The notes under the pieces were generated by a model. That model worked only from the letters and a program-made list of their open reading frames with translations, made no database searches and was not told where the DNA came from. From NCBI GenBank assembly GCA_934636245.1, contig CAKUAI010000004.1, positions 62,001 through 126,000 of the forward strand: DNA of 64,000 bases. Direction: 5' to 3'. This document shows positions 8,147-20,222 of the stretch, in pieces (position 1 is the first letter of the stretch; the number at the start of each line of letters is the position of its first letter). The DNA comes from an uncultured Coriobacteriales bacterium (GTDB lineage Bacteria > Actinomycetota > Coriobacteriia > Coriobacteriales > UMGS124). The position numbers and the translations under genes are program-made.

Positions 8147-9331
8147 ATGACTCCTGACGTCTCGGCTTCTCTGCCGCCTGTTGCTTCAGCGCGTGCCGCA
8201 CACGCCTCGTCTGTGGACGAGCGCGTTGCGGGCGCTTGTGCATCAGTGGGGGAGGACGCCCCTTTCTTCTCCATCGTGATGCCCTGCTACGGCGTGGAGG
8301 CCTACATCGGCCAGGCCCTTGAGTGCATCCTGAAGCAGACCGAGCGTTCTTGGGAACTTATTGTGGTCGATGACGCCACGCCCGACGCCTCGGCCCTCAT
8401 TGCCGAACGTGCGGCTGCAGGCGACGCGCGCATTCGTGTCGTGCACCATGAGCGCAACCTCGGTCTGTCTGGTGCGCGCAACACGGGAATCTCCCAGGCC
8501 CGGGGCGAGTATGTGTGGATCTGCGACCCTGACGACACCTATGAGTCCGATGTGCTGAGCCGAGCGCGGCTCGCCCTCGAGCACAGCCATGCCGATGTGT
8601 GCCTCTTCGGCTACTGTGAGGAGTATTACGACGAGTCGGGCGCCTTCATGTACCGCAACGACCTGCCGCTTGAGGCGGGGGAGTACCTCTCGCCGCAAGA
8701 CTGGCACAGCCTTGTCATCGCTTGGGAGAGCTCCACGCACTTCGGGTACGCGTGGAACAAAATCTATCGTCGCACATGTATCGACGAGGGCTCTTGCTCC
8801 TATGAAAATGTGCGCCTCATCGAAGACGTGCTTTTCAACGTTGAGTTCTTTGCCCGGGCACGCTCCGTTGTGGTTTTAGACGGCACTCCCTACCATTATG
8901 CCAAGCGCAAGGGTTCGAGCCTCACGAACGCAAACGCCTACGGCGCGCGCGAGTACTTTGACCTGCATGTGCGTCGCGTGAGTGCCCTGCGCGATCTTTT
9001 GCGCTCATGGGACGCGCTCGATGAGCATGCCGTCGGCATCTTGGGCGGGCTCTATGGTCGCTATGTCCTTTCGGCTTTGGAGCGCGCGTGCTATCCTCGC
9101 GAAGGGCTTTCGCACGGGCAGCGCATCGCCTGGTGTCGAGAGATTTTGGACATCGAGCTTTCTCGCGCGTTGCTGCCACAGGCGTGCGATCAGGGCAGTC
9201 GCGCCCTTCGCGCGGGACTTTTCGTGCTCAAGACGTCCTCGCCGCGCTTGTGCGTGGCATTTGCGCGCACCATATACCTCGTCCACACGAAGGCCTACGG
9301 CGTGTTCACGCGCCTGCGGTCGGGGAGATGA
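8147..9331 (+). CDS. family 2 glycosyltransferase
   Basis: GT-A fold glycosyltransferase (394 residues) that probably extends the exported surface glycan on the cytoplasmic face. The N-terminal catalytic region shows FFSIVMPCYGVEAYIGQALE, WELIVVDDATPD, NLGLSGARNTGISQARGEY and the metal-binding DPDD. Start ATG 8147 lies 4 bases after the ATPase stop. The first 40 residues are low-complexity and precede the fold. The C-terminal part resembles the accessory helical region of capsule and teichoic transferases. Donor and acceptor are unknown. Confidence 0.85.
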   Translation: MTPDVSASLPPVASARAAHASSVDERVAGACASVGEDAPFFSIVMPCYGVEAYIGQALECILKQTERSWELIVVDDATPDASALIAERAAAGDARIRVVHHERNLGLSGARNTGISQARGEYVWICDPDDTYESDVLSRARLALEHSHADVCLFGYCEEYYDESGAFMYRNDLPLEAGEYLSPQDWHSLVIAWESSTHFGYAWNKIYRRTCIDEGSCSYENVRLIEDVLFNVEFFARARSVVVLDGTPYHYAKRKGSSLTNANAYGAREYFDLHVRRVSALRDLLRSWDALDEHAVGILGGLYGRYVLSALERACYPREGLSHGQRIAWCREILDIELSRALLPQACDQGSRALRAGLFVLKTSSPRLCVAFARTIYLVHTKAYGVFTRLRSGR

Positions 9332-10353
9332 CCGCCATGCCTGCTCCTGGTCAAGCGGCGCCCGTTCTCACGGTCGCCATGCCTTGCTACAACGTCGCAC
9401 GTTACCTCGAGCGCGGCCTCACCTCGTTCGACGACGCCCGTCTCGAGGGTTTGGTCGAGCTCATCGTGGTTGACGACGGTTCCACCGACACCACGGCTTC
9501 CATTGCGCAGGCTTTCGTCGAGCGCCGCCCCCAAGTCTTTCGTCTTATCACCAAGCCCAACGGCGGCCATGGCTCTGCGGTCAACACGGGTTTGGCACAG
9601 GCTCGCGGCACGTATTTCCGTGTCGTCGACGGTGACGATTGGGTCGATACCGACGAGCTTGTGCGATTCGCGCAGCTCCTTGTCCAGGCCACATCCGACC
9701 TCGTGGTTGACGTCAAGACGGAAGTGGACATGGCGACCATGTCCCCGCGCGTTTTCCCACTTCCCGCCGAGTTTGCGCAGGGTGAGTCTTGCAACCTCGA
9801 AAGTGTGTGCATGCTCGACGCCTTTGCGCCCAAAGTCATGATTCACACGCTCACTGCGCGCGTCGCCTACCTGCGCTCCATCTCACTGCGCCTTCTCGAA
9901 AAGACGTTCTACGAGGACCTTGAGTTCGTGGTGAAGGCCACGCTCGACGCCGCCGACGTGGAGTTCGTCGACACGCGCGTCTACCAGTACCTTGTGGGCA
10001 ACGCCAGCCAGTCGGTGGCCGACGAGGGCTATGTGCGCAGGTGGGACGACCACACACGCGTCTGCGAGGAACTCCTGGCGCTCTTGAGTGCCCGCAAGGA
10101 GAATCTGTCGCCCATACGCCTTGCCTACCTGCAGCGTCGATGCGCGCTGCTGTCCAACACGCACTACAACATCGCCCTCATCTTTGACAAGGACCGTGCG
10201 CGCGGTGCGCGCCGCGCCAAGGCCTATCGTGCCGCGTTGCGCGCGAGCCATCCCGACGTCGCCCGCTTGTCGGACTCGCACTACCGCAAGGCGATGGTTC
10301 TTCATGTTCTTGGCGTAGACAGTCAAAAGAAACTCGACAGTCTCCGGAGGTAG
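9328..10353 (+). CDS. family 2 glycosyltransferase
   Basis: Second GT2 enzyme of the module, 341 residues, overlapping the previous gene by 4 bases (ATGA). Catalytic motifs are LTVAMPCYNVARYLERGL, ELIVVDDGSTD, NGGHGSAVNTGLAQARG and RVVDGDDWVD. The last is the DxD-like metal site. The form resembles transferases of teichoic-acid or capsule assembly. The pyr promoter overlaps its last codons, so the module ends here. The sugar specificity cannot be read from the sequence. Confidence 0.85.
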   Translation: MTAMPAPGQAAPVLTVAMPCYNVARYLERGLTSFDDARLEGLVELIVVDDGSTDTTASIAQAFVERRPQVFRLITKPNGGHGSAVNTGLAQARGTYFRVVDGDDWVDTDELVRFAQLLVQATSDLVVDVKTEVDMATMSPRVFPLPAEFAQGESCNLESVCMLDAFAPKVMIHTLTARVAYLRSISLRLLEKTFYEDLEFVVKATLDAADVEFVDTRVYQYLVGNASQSVADEGYVRRWDDHTRVCEELLALLSARKENLSPIRLAYLQRRCALLSNTHYNIALIFDKDRARGARRAKAYRAALRASHPDVARLSDSHYRKAMVLHVLGVDSQKKLDSLRR

Positions 10354-10362
10354 ATTTATAAT
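10334..10362 (+). promoter_or_regulatory. promoter of the pyr operon
   Basis: TCGACA (10334-10339), a 17-base spacer and a perfect TATAAT (10357-10362). It overlaps the end of the glycosyltransferase gene and would start transcription just ahead of the PyrR-loop-like hairpin. Confidence 0.8.
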
Positions 10363-10370
10363 GCTGCAAA

Positions 10371-10402
10371 CCTTTAAGTGCGGTACCGTGAGACCGCCAA
10401 GG
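10371..10402 (+). promoter_or_regulatory. putative PyrR-binding loop in the pyr leader RNA
   Basis: Lower stem CCTT/AAGG (10371-10374 and 10399-10402), an asymmetric internal bulge on the 5' side, upper stem GCGGT/ACCGC (10380-10384 and 10393-10397), and a terminal loop containing CCGTGA. The loop fits the CNGNGA hexaloop known for UMP-dependent PyrR binding. It lies between the promoter and the attenuator terminator of a pyrR-first operon, which strengthens the reading. Binding itself is inferred. Confidence 0.6.
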
Positions 10403-10439
10403 ACCATCAGCGAAATAGTGCTCGCGTTATGAATGCTAG

Positions 10440-10475
10440 AGCGTCCGATGCCTCACGGGTGTTGGGCGCTTTTTT
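10440..10475 (+). terminator. pyr leader attenuator terminator
   Basis: A 13-bp stem (10440-10452 with 10458-10470, several G-T pairs) closes a TCACG loop and is followed by T5-6, 17 bases before the pyrR start codon. A terminator placed before the first gene of its own operon implies attenuation. Confidence 0.8.
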
Positions 10476-10492
10476 CATGAAAGGAGCGTGAG

Positions 10493-11089
10493 GTGGCAGA
10501 AGAGCTCAAGCCCAAGGCGGTCGTCATGGACGCCGATGCTGTGTCGCGTGCGATGACGCGCATAGCGCACGAGATTCTCGAGGCCAACGGCGGGGCAAAC
10601 AACCTCGTCATCGTCGGTATCGTGACCCGCGGCAAGGACCTCGCCGAGGACCTCTGCACAAGGATCGAGTCTATCGAGGGCACCCGCCCCGAGATGGGCA
10701 CCCTCGACATCAGCCTGTACCGAGACGACTACGGCAGGCGCATTGCGCCCGTCCTGCACGGTACCTCTCTTCCTTTTTCACTCGAGGGCAAGACAGTCGT
10801 CCTGGTAGACGACGTGCTGTTCACGGGCCGTACCATCCGTGCCGCGCTTGACGCGCTCATGGACTACGGCCGCCCCGATGCGGTGCGCCTGGCGGTCGTC
10901 GTTGACCGCGGCCATCGCGAGCTGCCCATCAGGGCCGATTACGTGGGCAAGAACGTGCCCTCTTCGCACGCTGAGACCGTGCATGTGTGCCTCGAGCCGT
11001 ATGACGGCAAGACGGCTGTTGAAATTTGGGACGCCCAGGATTGGGCGGCCGTGAAGGCGGCCCGTCACGAGGGGAGAACGGCATGCTAA
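10493..11089 (+). CDS. pyrR: PyrR, pyr operon attenuation regulator / uracil phosphoribosyltransferase
   Basis: RNA-binding regulator that, with UMP bound, promotes termination in pyr leaders; many homologues also have weak uracil phosphoribosyltransferase activity. The PRPP loop is clear in VVLVDDVLFTGRTIRAAL. At 198 residues it is slightly longer than the usual 180. GTG start follows GGAG with a 6-base spacer. It is the first gene of the operon, directly behind the leader it would control, and overlaps pyrB by 7 bases. Confidence 0.95.
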   Translation: MAEELKPKAVVMDADAVSRAMTRIAHEILEANGGANNLVIVGIVTRGKDLAEDLCTRIESIEGTRPEMGTLDISLYRDDYGRRIAPVLHGTSLPFSLEGKTVVLVDDVLFTGRTIRAALDALMDYGRPDAVRLAVVVDRGHRELPIRADYVGKNVPSSHAETVHVCLEPYDGKTAVEIWDAQDWAAVKAARHEGRTAC

Positions 11090-12015
11090 GCGTGCGCAAC
11101 CTCATCAATACTCCGGAGCTTACGCGCGACGACATCGAGCAGATTCTCGATTGCGCGCATACCTTCGAGGAAGTCAACTCCCGCACCATCAAGAAGCTCC
11201 CGACCCTTCGCGGTCGCACGGTGGTGAACCTGTTCCTCGAGCCCTCCACGCGTACGAAGAGCTCCTTTGAGCTTGCTTGCAAGCGTCTGGGTGCCGACAC
11301 GCTCTCTGTTGCGGGCTCTTCGAGCTCGGTGGTGAAGGGCGAGTCCCTCGTTGACACCGTCAAGACGCTCGACTCCATGGGCGTGGACATGTACATCTGC
11401 CGCGCCAAGAATGCGGGCACCCCCAACATCGTGGCCGCCACCTCCCAGGCCCGCGTGGTCAACGCCGGCGACGGCAAGCACGCCCACCCCACCCAGGCCC
11501 TGCTTGACCTGTATACCATCCGCAAGCGCTTCGGCCACATCGACGGCCTGCGCGTGGGCATCGTGGGCGACTCCGTACACTCCCGCGTCGTGGGCTCTCT
11601 TGCCCCAGCGCTCGTGAAGATGGGCGCTGAGGTGACGCTCGTGGGCCCGGGTCCCTTCCTGCCGGCTCGTCCCGACGTGCTCGGTGCCAAGAGCACCCGC
11701 GACTTCGACGCGCTCCTTCCCGACCTCGACGTCGTGTACATGCTGCGCGTCCAGCAGGAGCGCATGGAGGGTGCCTCCATCCCCTCCACGAGGGATTACT
11801 CGCTGCTGTTCGGTCTCGACGAGCGCCGTGCCAAGCTCATGGCGCCGCAGGCCGTCGTCATGCACCCCGGCCCCATCAACCGTGGCGTCGAGATGTGCTC
11901 CCAGGTGGCAGACGCCGCCAACTCGCTTATCACGAGTCAGGTCAACGCAGGCGTGAGCGTGCGTATGGCTGTCATCTATCTTCTTCTTGGAGGTGAAGGC
12001 AATGTTGTTGCTTAA
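11083..12015 (+). CDS. pyrB: aspartate carbamoyltransferase catalytic subunit
   Basis: Condenses carbamoyl phosphate with aspartate to N-carbamoyl-aspartate. The carbamoyl-phosphate site FLEPSTRTKSSFE and the HPTQALLD motif are intact. At 310 residues it is the normal catalytic chain. No regulatory pyrI gene is present, as in Gram-positives. ATG 11083 lies inside the end of pyrR, and the end overlaps pyrC by 14 bases, so the genes are translationally coupled. Confidence 0.97.
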   Translation: MLSVRNLINTPELTRDDIEQILDCAHTFEEVNSRTIKKLPTLRGRTVVNLFLEPSTRTKSSFELACKRLGADTLSVAGSSSSVVKGESLVDTVKTLDSMGVDMYICRAKNAGTPNIVAATSQARVVNAGDGKHAHPTQALLDLYTIRKRFGHIDGLRVGIVGDSVHSRVVGSLAPALVKMGAEVTLVGPGPFLPARPDVLGAKSTRDFDALLPDLDVVYMLRVQQERMEGASIPSTRDYSLLFGLDERRAKLMAPQAVVMHPGPINRGVEMCSQVADAANSLITSQVNAGVSVRMAVIYLLLGGEGNVVA

Positions 12016-13300
12016 GGGTGGCCATCTCGTCGACCCCCAGGTTGGGCTCGACGCCGTGCTCGACGTTCTCGTGGGCGACGATGGCAAGATCTGCCAGCTC
12101 GGCGAAGGCATCGAGCCTACTGAGGGCTGCCAGGTCGTTGATGCGGCCGGCAAGTACATCATCCCCGGTCTCGTGGACATCCACGTGCATTTCCGCGACC
12201 CCGGCCTTGAGTACAAGGAGACCATCGAGGGTGGCTGCCGCTCGGCTGCCAAGGGCGGCTACACTGACGTGTGCACCATGCCCAACACCAAGCCCGTGTG
12301 TGATGACGCTCCTGTTGTCGTCTACCAGCTTGCCAAGGCTGCCGCCGCCGGGCTTGCCCGCGTCCACCCCATCGGCGCCATCACCAAGGGCGAGGCCGGC
12401 GAGAGCCTGGCCGAGATCGGCAACCTCTACAAGGCGGGCGTGTGCGCCTACTCTGACGACGGCCGCGGCGTGCAGTCGGCCGGCATGCTGCGCACGGCCA
12501 TGGACTACATCGCGCAGTTCGACCGCGTCGCCATCAGCCACTGCCAGGACGAGTCGGTCGTGGGCAAGGGCGTCGTGAACGAGGGCGTCGTCTCGAGCCG
12601 CCTGGGTCTGGCCGGCTGGCCTGCCCAGGGCGAGGAAGTCCAGGTCGGTCGCGACATTCTTCTCTCTGAGCTTACGGGCTGCCCGCTGCACATCGCCCAT
12701 GTCACCACGGCCCAGGCCGTGGACATGGTCGTGCGCGGTCGCGAGCGCGGTATCGAGGTCAGCTGCGAGGTGTGCCCGCACCACCTGTTCCTCTGCGAGG
12801 ACGATATCACCGACGATTACGACACCAACTACAAGATGAACCCGCCGCTGCGCACGCATGAGGACATGCTGGCTCTCCAGGATGCCCTTTGCGACGGTCG
12901 CATCGACTGCATCGTGAGTGACCATGCTCCTCATGCCGCGCATGAGAAGGCACTCGAGTTCGAGCTTGCCCCCTTCGGCATCGTCGGCCTTGAGACCGAG
13001 CTGCCGCTTGTTCTCACGCACCTGGTCAACACCGGCAAGATGAGCTGGAACCGCCTCGTTGACGCCATGTGCGTGCGTCCTCGCCAGATCTGCCGCCTGC
13101 CGCGCGTCGCGATCGAGGCCGGCTGCGAGGCGACGCTCACCGTGGTCGACCCCGTCGAGCGTTTTACCGTGACCGAGGACTTCCTTGAGTCGCGTGCCAA
13201 GAACTCGCCCTTCATCGGCGCCGAGCTTTGCGGCCGCGCCGTGTACGCCTTCGTCGAAGGCAAAGCCATACTTGCTAACGGAGAGGTGGTTTCCCAGTGA
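12002..13300 (+). CDS. pyrC: dihydroorotase
   Basis: Cyclises carbamoyl-aspartate to dihydroorotate. Class I type, 432 residues, with the metal-binding DIHVHFRDPG motif near the N-terminus, MPNTKP, and the late metal Asp in SDHAPH. ATG 12002 is chosen because GGAGGTG (11989-11995) stands at proper distance. The end overlaps carA by 4 bases (GTGA). Confidence 0.97.
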   Translation: MLLLKGGHLVDPQVGLDAVLDVLVGDDGKICQLGEGIEPTEGCQVVDAAGKYIIPGLVDIHVHFRDPGLEYKETIEGGCRSAAKGGYTDVCTMPNTKPVCDDAPVVVYQLAKAAAAGLARVHPIGAITKGEAGESLAEIGNLYKAGVCAYSDDGRGVQSAGMLRTAMDYIAQFDRVAISHCQDESVVGKGVVNEGVVSSRLGLAGWPAQGEEVQVGRDILLSELTGCPLHIAHVTTAQAVDMVVRGRERGIEVSCEVCPHHLFLCEDDITDDYDTNYKMNPPLRTHEDMLALQDALCDGRIDCIVSDHAPHAAHEKALEFELAPFGIVGLETELPLVLTHLVNTGKMSWNRLVDAMCVRPRQICRLPRVAIEAGCEATLTVVDPVERFTVTEDFLESRAKNSPFIGAELCGRAVYAFVEGKAILANGEVVSQ

Positions 13301-14550
13301 ACCCTTTGATTGATGACGGCTCCACCCCTAGGGCCCTTCTCGCACTTGAAGACGGCAGCGTGTTCGAGGGTCTGTCCTGCGGCGCCGCCGGTGAGACCTT
13401 CGGCGAGGTCGTGTTCAACACCTCCATGGTGGGCTACCAGGAGATTGTGAGCGACCCCTCCTACGCCGGCCAGATCGTCACGCTGACCTACCCGCAGGTG
13501 GGCAACTACGGCGTGTGCGAGGAGGTCATGCAGTCCCCCGAGCTCTACCTGCGCGGTTTGGTCGTGCGCGACATGTGCCGCACCCCCAACAACTGGACGA
13601 GCACGGGCAGCCTGCCTGAGCTGCTGAGCAACCACGGCGTCGTGGCCATCGAGGGCGTCGACACCCGTGCCCTCACGCTCACCATCCGCGACAAGGGTGC
13701 CATGCGCGCCGCCATCTCCACGGTCGACCTCGACCCTGAGAGCCTTGTCGCCCGCGTCCGTGCAAGCGAGCGCATCTCCGAGCACAACTTCGTACCCGAC
13801 GTCTCCCGCAAGGAGATTGTTACCCTTCCGGCCCAGGGCGAGCGCCGCTTCCGCGTCGTCGCTTTCGACTGTGGCGTCAAGCAGGGCATTCTCGACGGTC
13901 TGACGAGCCGTGGCTGCGAGGTCACCGTCGTGCCGTGGGACACCCCCGCCGAGAAGGTCCTCGAGATGGATCCCGACGGCGTCTTCTTCTCCAACGGCCC
14001 GGGCGACCCCGAGCAGGTCGGCCCCACGGCCGCCGCTGCCCGCGCCATCATCGGCAAGAAGCCGGTGTTTGGCATCTGCCTGGGCAACCAGCTCATCTCC
14101 ATCGCCGCTGGCTCCGAGATTGAGAAGCTGCCCTACGGCCACCACGGTGGCAACGAGCCGGTCATGAACCTGCTCACCGGCAAGGTCGAGATCACGGCCC
14201 AGAACCACAACTATGGCCTGGTCTTCAAGACCATGGGCGAGCTCGTTCCCGAGCTGTCTGGTGGCGTCACCGAGCACTTCGACGACATGCGCGAGTGGAG
14301 CCGTCGCGGCATCGCACCCGTCGTGATGACCAAGGAGCTCGGCCGCGTGCGCCTGACCCATGTCAACCTCAACGACGGCACGCCCGAGGGCATCCAGTTC
14401 CTCGACGCACCCACGTTCTCCGTGCAGTACCACCCCGAGGCTTGCCCCGGCCCGCACGACTCCGCCTACCTCTTTGAGGCCTTCTGCCGCCTCATGGAGG
14501 GCAAGGAAGACTATCTAGCCATCGACGTTCGCGAGGGGAGGCGCTTCTAG
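13297..14550 (+). CDS. carA: carbamoyl-phosphate synthase small (glutaminase) subunit
   Basis: Hydrolyses glutamine and channels ammonia to CarB. It has the N-terminal CPSase small domain with NTSMVGYQEI, then a class I glutamine amidotransferase with VFGICLGNQL (nucleophile C261) and the HPEA triad region near the C-terminus. At 417 residues it is slightly longer than average. The last codon abuts carB directly. Confidence 0.97.
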   Translation: MNPLIDDGSTPRALLALEDGSVFEGLSCGAAGETFGEVVFNTSMVGYQEIVSDPSYAGQIVTLTYPQVGNYGVCEEVMQSPELYLRGLVVRDMCRTPNNWTSTGSLPELLSNHGVVAIEGVDTRALTLTIRDKGAMRAAISTVDLDPESLVARVRASERISEHNFVPDVSRKEIVTLPAQGERRFRVVAFDCGVKQGILDGLTSRGCEVTVVPWDTPAEKVLEMDPDGVFFSNGPGDPEQVGPTAAAARAIIGKKPVFGICLGNQLISIAAGSEIEKLPYGHHGGNEPVMNLLTGKVEITAQNHNYGLVFKTMGELVPELSGGVTEHFDDMREWSRRGIAPVVMTKELGRVRLTHVNLNDGTPEGIQFLDAPTFSVQYHPEACPGPHDSAYLFEAFCRLMEGKEDYLAIDVREGRRF

Positions 14551-17778
<3,228 letters not shown>

Positions 17779-17781
17779 GGC

Positions 17782-18570
17782 ATGCCCGTACCTTCCACCG
17801 CGTATTGTTACGTTTTCAAAATCCTCGAGAATGAGCAGGTAGCACCCCAGATGATGCGCCTGCGTCTCGAGTGCCCCGAGCTTGCCCGCTCCATCGAGCC
17901 GGGCCAGTTCATGAACCTGAGGGTTCCGGGCGACCCCAGTGAGATTCTGCGCCTGCCGTTTTCCTGGTCCTGCAAGGACGCAGAAGCTGGCTGGGTGGAG
18001 TTTGCTTACCTGGTGATCGGCAAGGGCACCGAGCGCCTTGCCGGTCTTCCCGTGGGCACGACCTCCGACCTTCTTGGACCTGCCGGTCACGGCTGGCAGG
18101 TCCCTGCCGGGGCTAAGCGCGCCATGGTCGTGGGCGGCGGCTCGGGTGTCGTGCCTGTGGTGCCGCTCGTGGGCGCTCTGCGCGAGGCAGGCGTGGCCTG
18201 CGACTTCGTGCAGGGTGCCCCCACGGCTGCCCGCGTCATCTACGAGAAGGAGATTTGCGAGGGCGGCGCCGAGCTCTTCGTCAGCACCGACGACGGTACG
18301 CGCGGCACGCACGGCTTCACCACCGCCGTCGCCGAGAAGCTCCTCGACGAGCACGACTACGACGTTGTCTTTACCTGTGGCCCCCAGCCCATGATGCGCG
18401 GCATCTGGAAGCTCGCTGAGGCTCACGGCGTTGCATGCCAGGTCTCCATGGAGAAGCTCATGGCCTGCGGTTTCGGCGTGTGCACCACGTGCCTTTGCGA
18501 AACCATCATGGGTCGCAAGGGTGCCTGCATGGACGGCCCCGTCTTCGACGCAGCGGAGGTGATCTGGTGA
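17782..18570 (+). CDS. pyrK: dihydroorotate dehydrogenase B electron-transfer subunit
   Basis: FAD and [2Fe-2S] subunit that passes electrons from PyrD to NAD+. It has the flavin-binding N-half, a GGGSGVVPVVPL nucleotide-binding turn, and the C-terminal cysteine cluster CGFGVCTTCLCET with a final Cys at GACMDGP. Presence of pyrK shows that the PyrD next door is the NAD-dependent class 1B enzyme. GTG of pyrD overlaps its stop. Confidence 0.95.
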   Translation: MPVPSTAYCYVFKILENEQVAPQMMRLRLECPELARSIEPGQFMNLRVPGDPSEILRLPFSWSCKDAEAGWVEFAYLVIGKGTERLAGLPVGTTSDLLGPAGHGWQVPAGAKRAMVVGGGSGVVPVVPLVGALREAGVACDFVQGAPTAARVIYEKEICEGGAELFVSTDDGTRGTHGFTTAVAEKLLDEHDYDVVFTCGPQPMMRGIWKLAEAHGVACQVSMEKLMACGFGVCTTCLCETIMGRKGACMDGPVFDAAEVIW

Positions 18571-19490
18571 GCGGCGTGAACATGGCCGTCGATTTTGCCG
18601 GCATCAAGATGAAGAACCCCATCAACACCGCCTCCGGCACGTTTGGTGCGGGTTATCAGTTCCAACACTTCATGGACGTCACCGCTCTGGGTGCCATCAC
18701 CACCAAGGGCGCCTCCGCCGTGCCGTGGCCGGGCAACCCCCAGCCCCGCATGGCCGAGGCCTGCTCGGGCATGCTCAACTCGGTTGGCCTCACCAACCCC
18801 GGCGTGCGTGCCTTGGTGGAGGACTGCGGCGAGTATCTCGAGGGCCTCACGAAGGCTGGCACTGCGGTCATCTGCCAGGTTGCCGGCCACAGTGTCCAAG
18901 AGTACATCGATGCGCTCGACCTCTACGAGGAGCTCGCTCCGTGGGCGAGCGGCTTTGAGCTCAACATCTCCTGCCCCAACGTCTCAAAGGGCGGCCTGGC
19001 CATGGGTGCCACGCCCGAGAGCGCGGCGGAGGTTGTGGCTGCGTGCCGCCCACACACCAAGCGTCCCCTCATCGTGAAGCTGGCGCCCGCCCGCGCCAAG
19101 GAGGTCGCTCCCGCCGTTGAGGCCGCCGGTGCCGATGGCCTCACCGTCATCAACACGATTCCCGCGATGTCCATCGACGTGCGCACGCGCAGGAGCCGCG
19201 TGTCGCGTCCCACGGCCGGTCTCTCCGGTCCTGCCATCCATGCCATCGCGGTGCGCATCGCCTGGGAAGTCTGCCAGGCCGTGAGCATCCCTGTGTGCGG
19301 CATCGGCGGCATCACCTCGGGCGAGGACGCGGCCGAGTTCATCCTTGCGGGCTGCCGCGCCGTGTCGGTGGGCACCCAGAACATGGTGGAGCCCGCTGCC
19401 TCCGTGCGCATCCTCGGCGAGCTCGAGCAGTGGGCCGAGAGCCAGGGTGTGTCCGACATCAACGAGCTCGTGGGAGGTTTCATATGCTAG
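18567..19490 (+). CDS. pyrD: dihydroorotate dehydrogenase B catalytic subunit
   Basis: FMN enzyme that oxidises dihydroorotate to orotate. The substrate loop LNISCPNVSKGG holds the likely catalytic Cys (C136), and IGGITSGEDAAEFILAG is the FMN phosphate site. Start GTG 18567 is chosen over earlier codons because GGAGG (18555-18559) precedes it and it overlaps the pyrK stop (GTGA). It is 307 residues, typical of class 1B. Confidence 0.96.
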   Translation: MSGVNMAVDFAGIKMKNPINTASGTFGAGYQFQHFMDVTALGAITTKGASAVPWPGNPQPRMAEACSGMLNSVGLTNPGVRALVEDCGEYLEGLTKAGTAVICQVAGHSVQEYIDALDLYEELAPWASGFELNISCPNVSKGGLAMGATPESAAEVVAACRPHTKRPLIVKLAPARAKEVAPAVEAAGADGLTVINTIPAMSIDVRTRRSRVSRPTAGLSGPAIHAIAVRIAWEVCQAVSIPVCGIGGITSGEDAAEFILAGCRAVSVGTQNMVEPAASVRILGELEQWAESQGVSDINELVGGFIC

Positions 19491-20221
19491 AGGCTGCCGA
19501 TCACGTCATCGTCGCATTCGACTGCACCCAGGAGCGCGCCTACGAGCTGGCCGACGAGCTTTCCGGCCAGCTTGCCTGGGCCAAGGTCGGCATGGAGCTC
19601 TTCTATGCCTGCGGTGCCAATCTCGTGCGTGACCTCAAGGCCCGTGGTCTCAAGGTGTTCCTCGACCTCAAGCTCAACGACATCCCCAACACCGTGAAGT
19701 GCGCCTCGCGCGTGCTTGCCGGCCTGGGTGTCGACATGATGACGATTCATGCCTCGGGCGGTCCGGCCATGGTGGCGGCCGCCCGTGAGGGCCTCGACGA
19801 GGGTGCCGCCGCTGCGGGTCTTCCTGCACCCAAGCTCCTCGCCGTCACGGTGCTCACGAGTATGGACGCCGCCCAGCTTGCCGCCGTGGGCGTCGAGCAT
19901 CCCATCGCCGAGCAGGCCGACCTGCTTGCCCGCATGGCGCTCGACAACGGCGCCGACGGTGTTGTGTGCTCTGCCTTCGAGGCTGCGGCCATGCGCCGCT
20001 CCCTTGGCGAGCATGCCCTCATCGTGACGCCCGGCATTCGCCCCGCGGGTGCCGCAGCAGGCGACCAGTCTCGCGTCGCGACGCCTGCCATGGCCATCGG
20101 CGAGGGTTCGACCCACCTGGTCGTGGGCCGTCCCGTCACCAAGGCCGACGTTCCTGCCACGGCCCTGTCTGCCATCCTCGACGAGGTGCAGGGCGTGCTC
20201 GACCAGGCGACGGGTGAGTAG
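19484..20221 (+). CDS. pyrF: orotidine 5'-phosphate decarboxylase
   Basis: Last step to UMP. The active-site DxKxxD array is present as FLDLKLNDIPNTV, with the phosphate-binding GIRPAG near the end. At 245 residues it is the short (type I) form. ATG 19484 overlaps the pyrD stop and follows GGGAGG. pyrE is not in the operon and must lie elsewhere. Confidence 0.96.
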   Translation: MLEAADHVIVAFDCTQERAYELADELSGQLAWAKVGMELFYACGANLVRDLKARGLKVFLDLKLNDIPNTVKCASRVLAGLGVDMMTIHASGGPAMVAAAREGLDEGAAAAGLPAPKLLAVTVLTSMDAAQLAAVGVEHPIAEQADLLARMALDNGADGVVCSAFEAAAMRRSLGEHALIVTPGIRPAGAAAGDQSRVATPAMAIGEGSTHLVVGRPVTKADVPATALSAILDEVQGVLDQATGE

Positions 20222-20222
20222 C

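Noticed and set aside
6112..10353. tRNA-adjacent integrated element
   Set aside because: No integrase, no duplicated tRNA 3' end (att site) and no change of base composition were seen around the glycan-export module.
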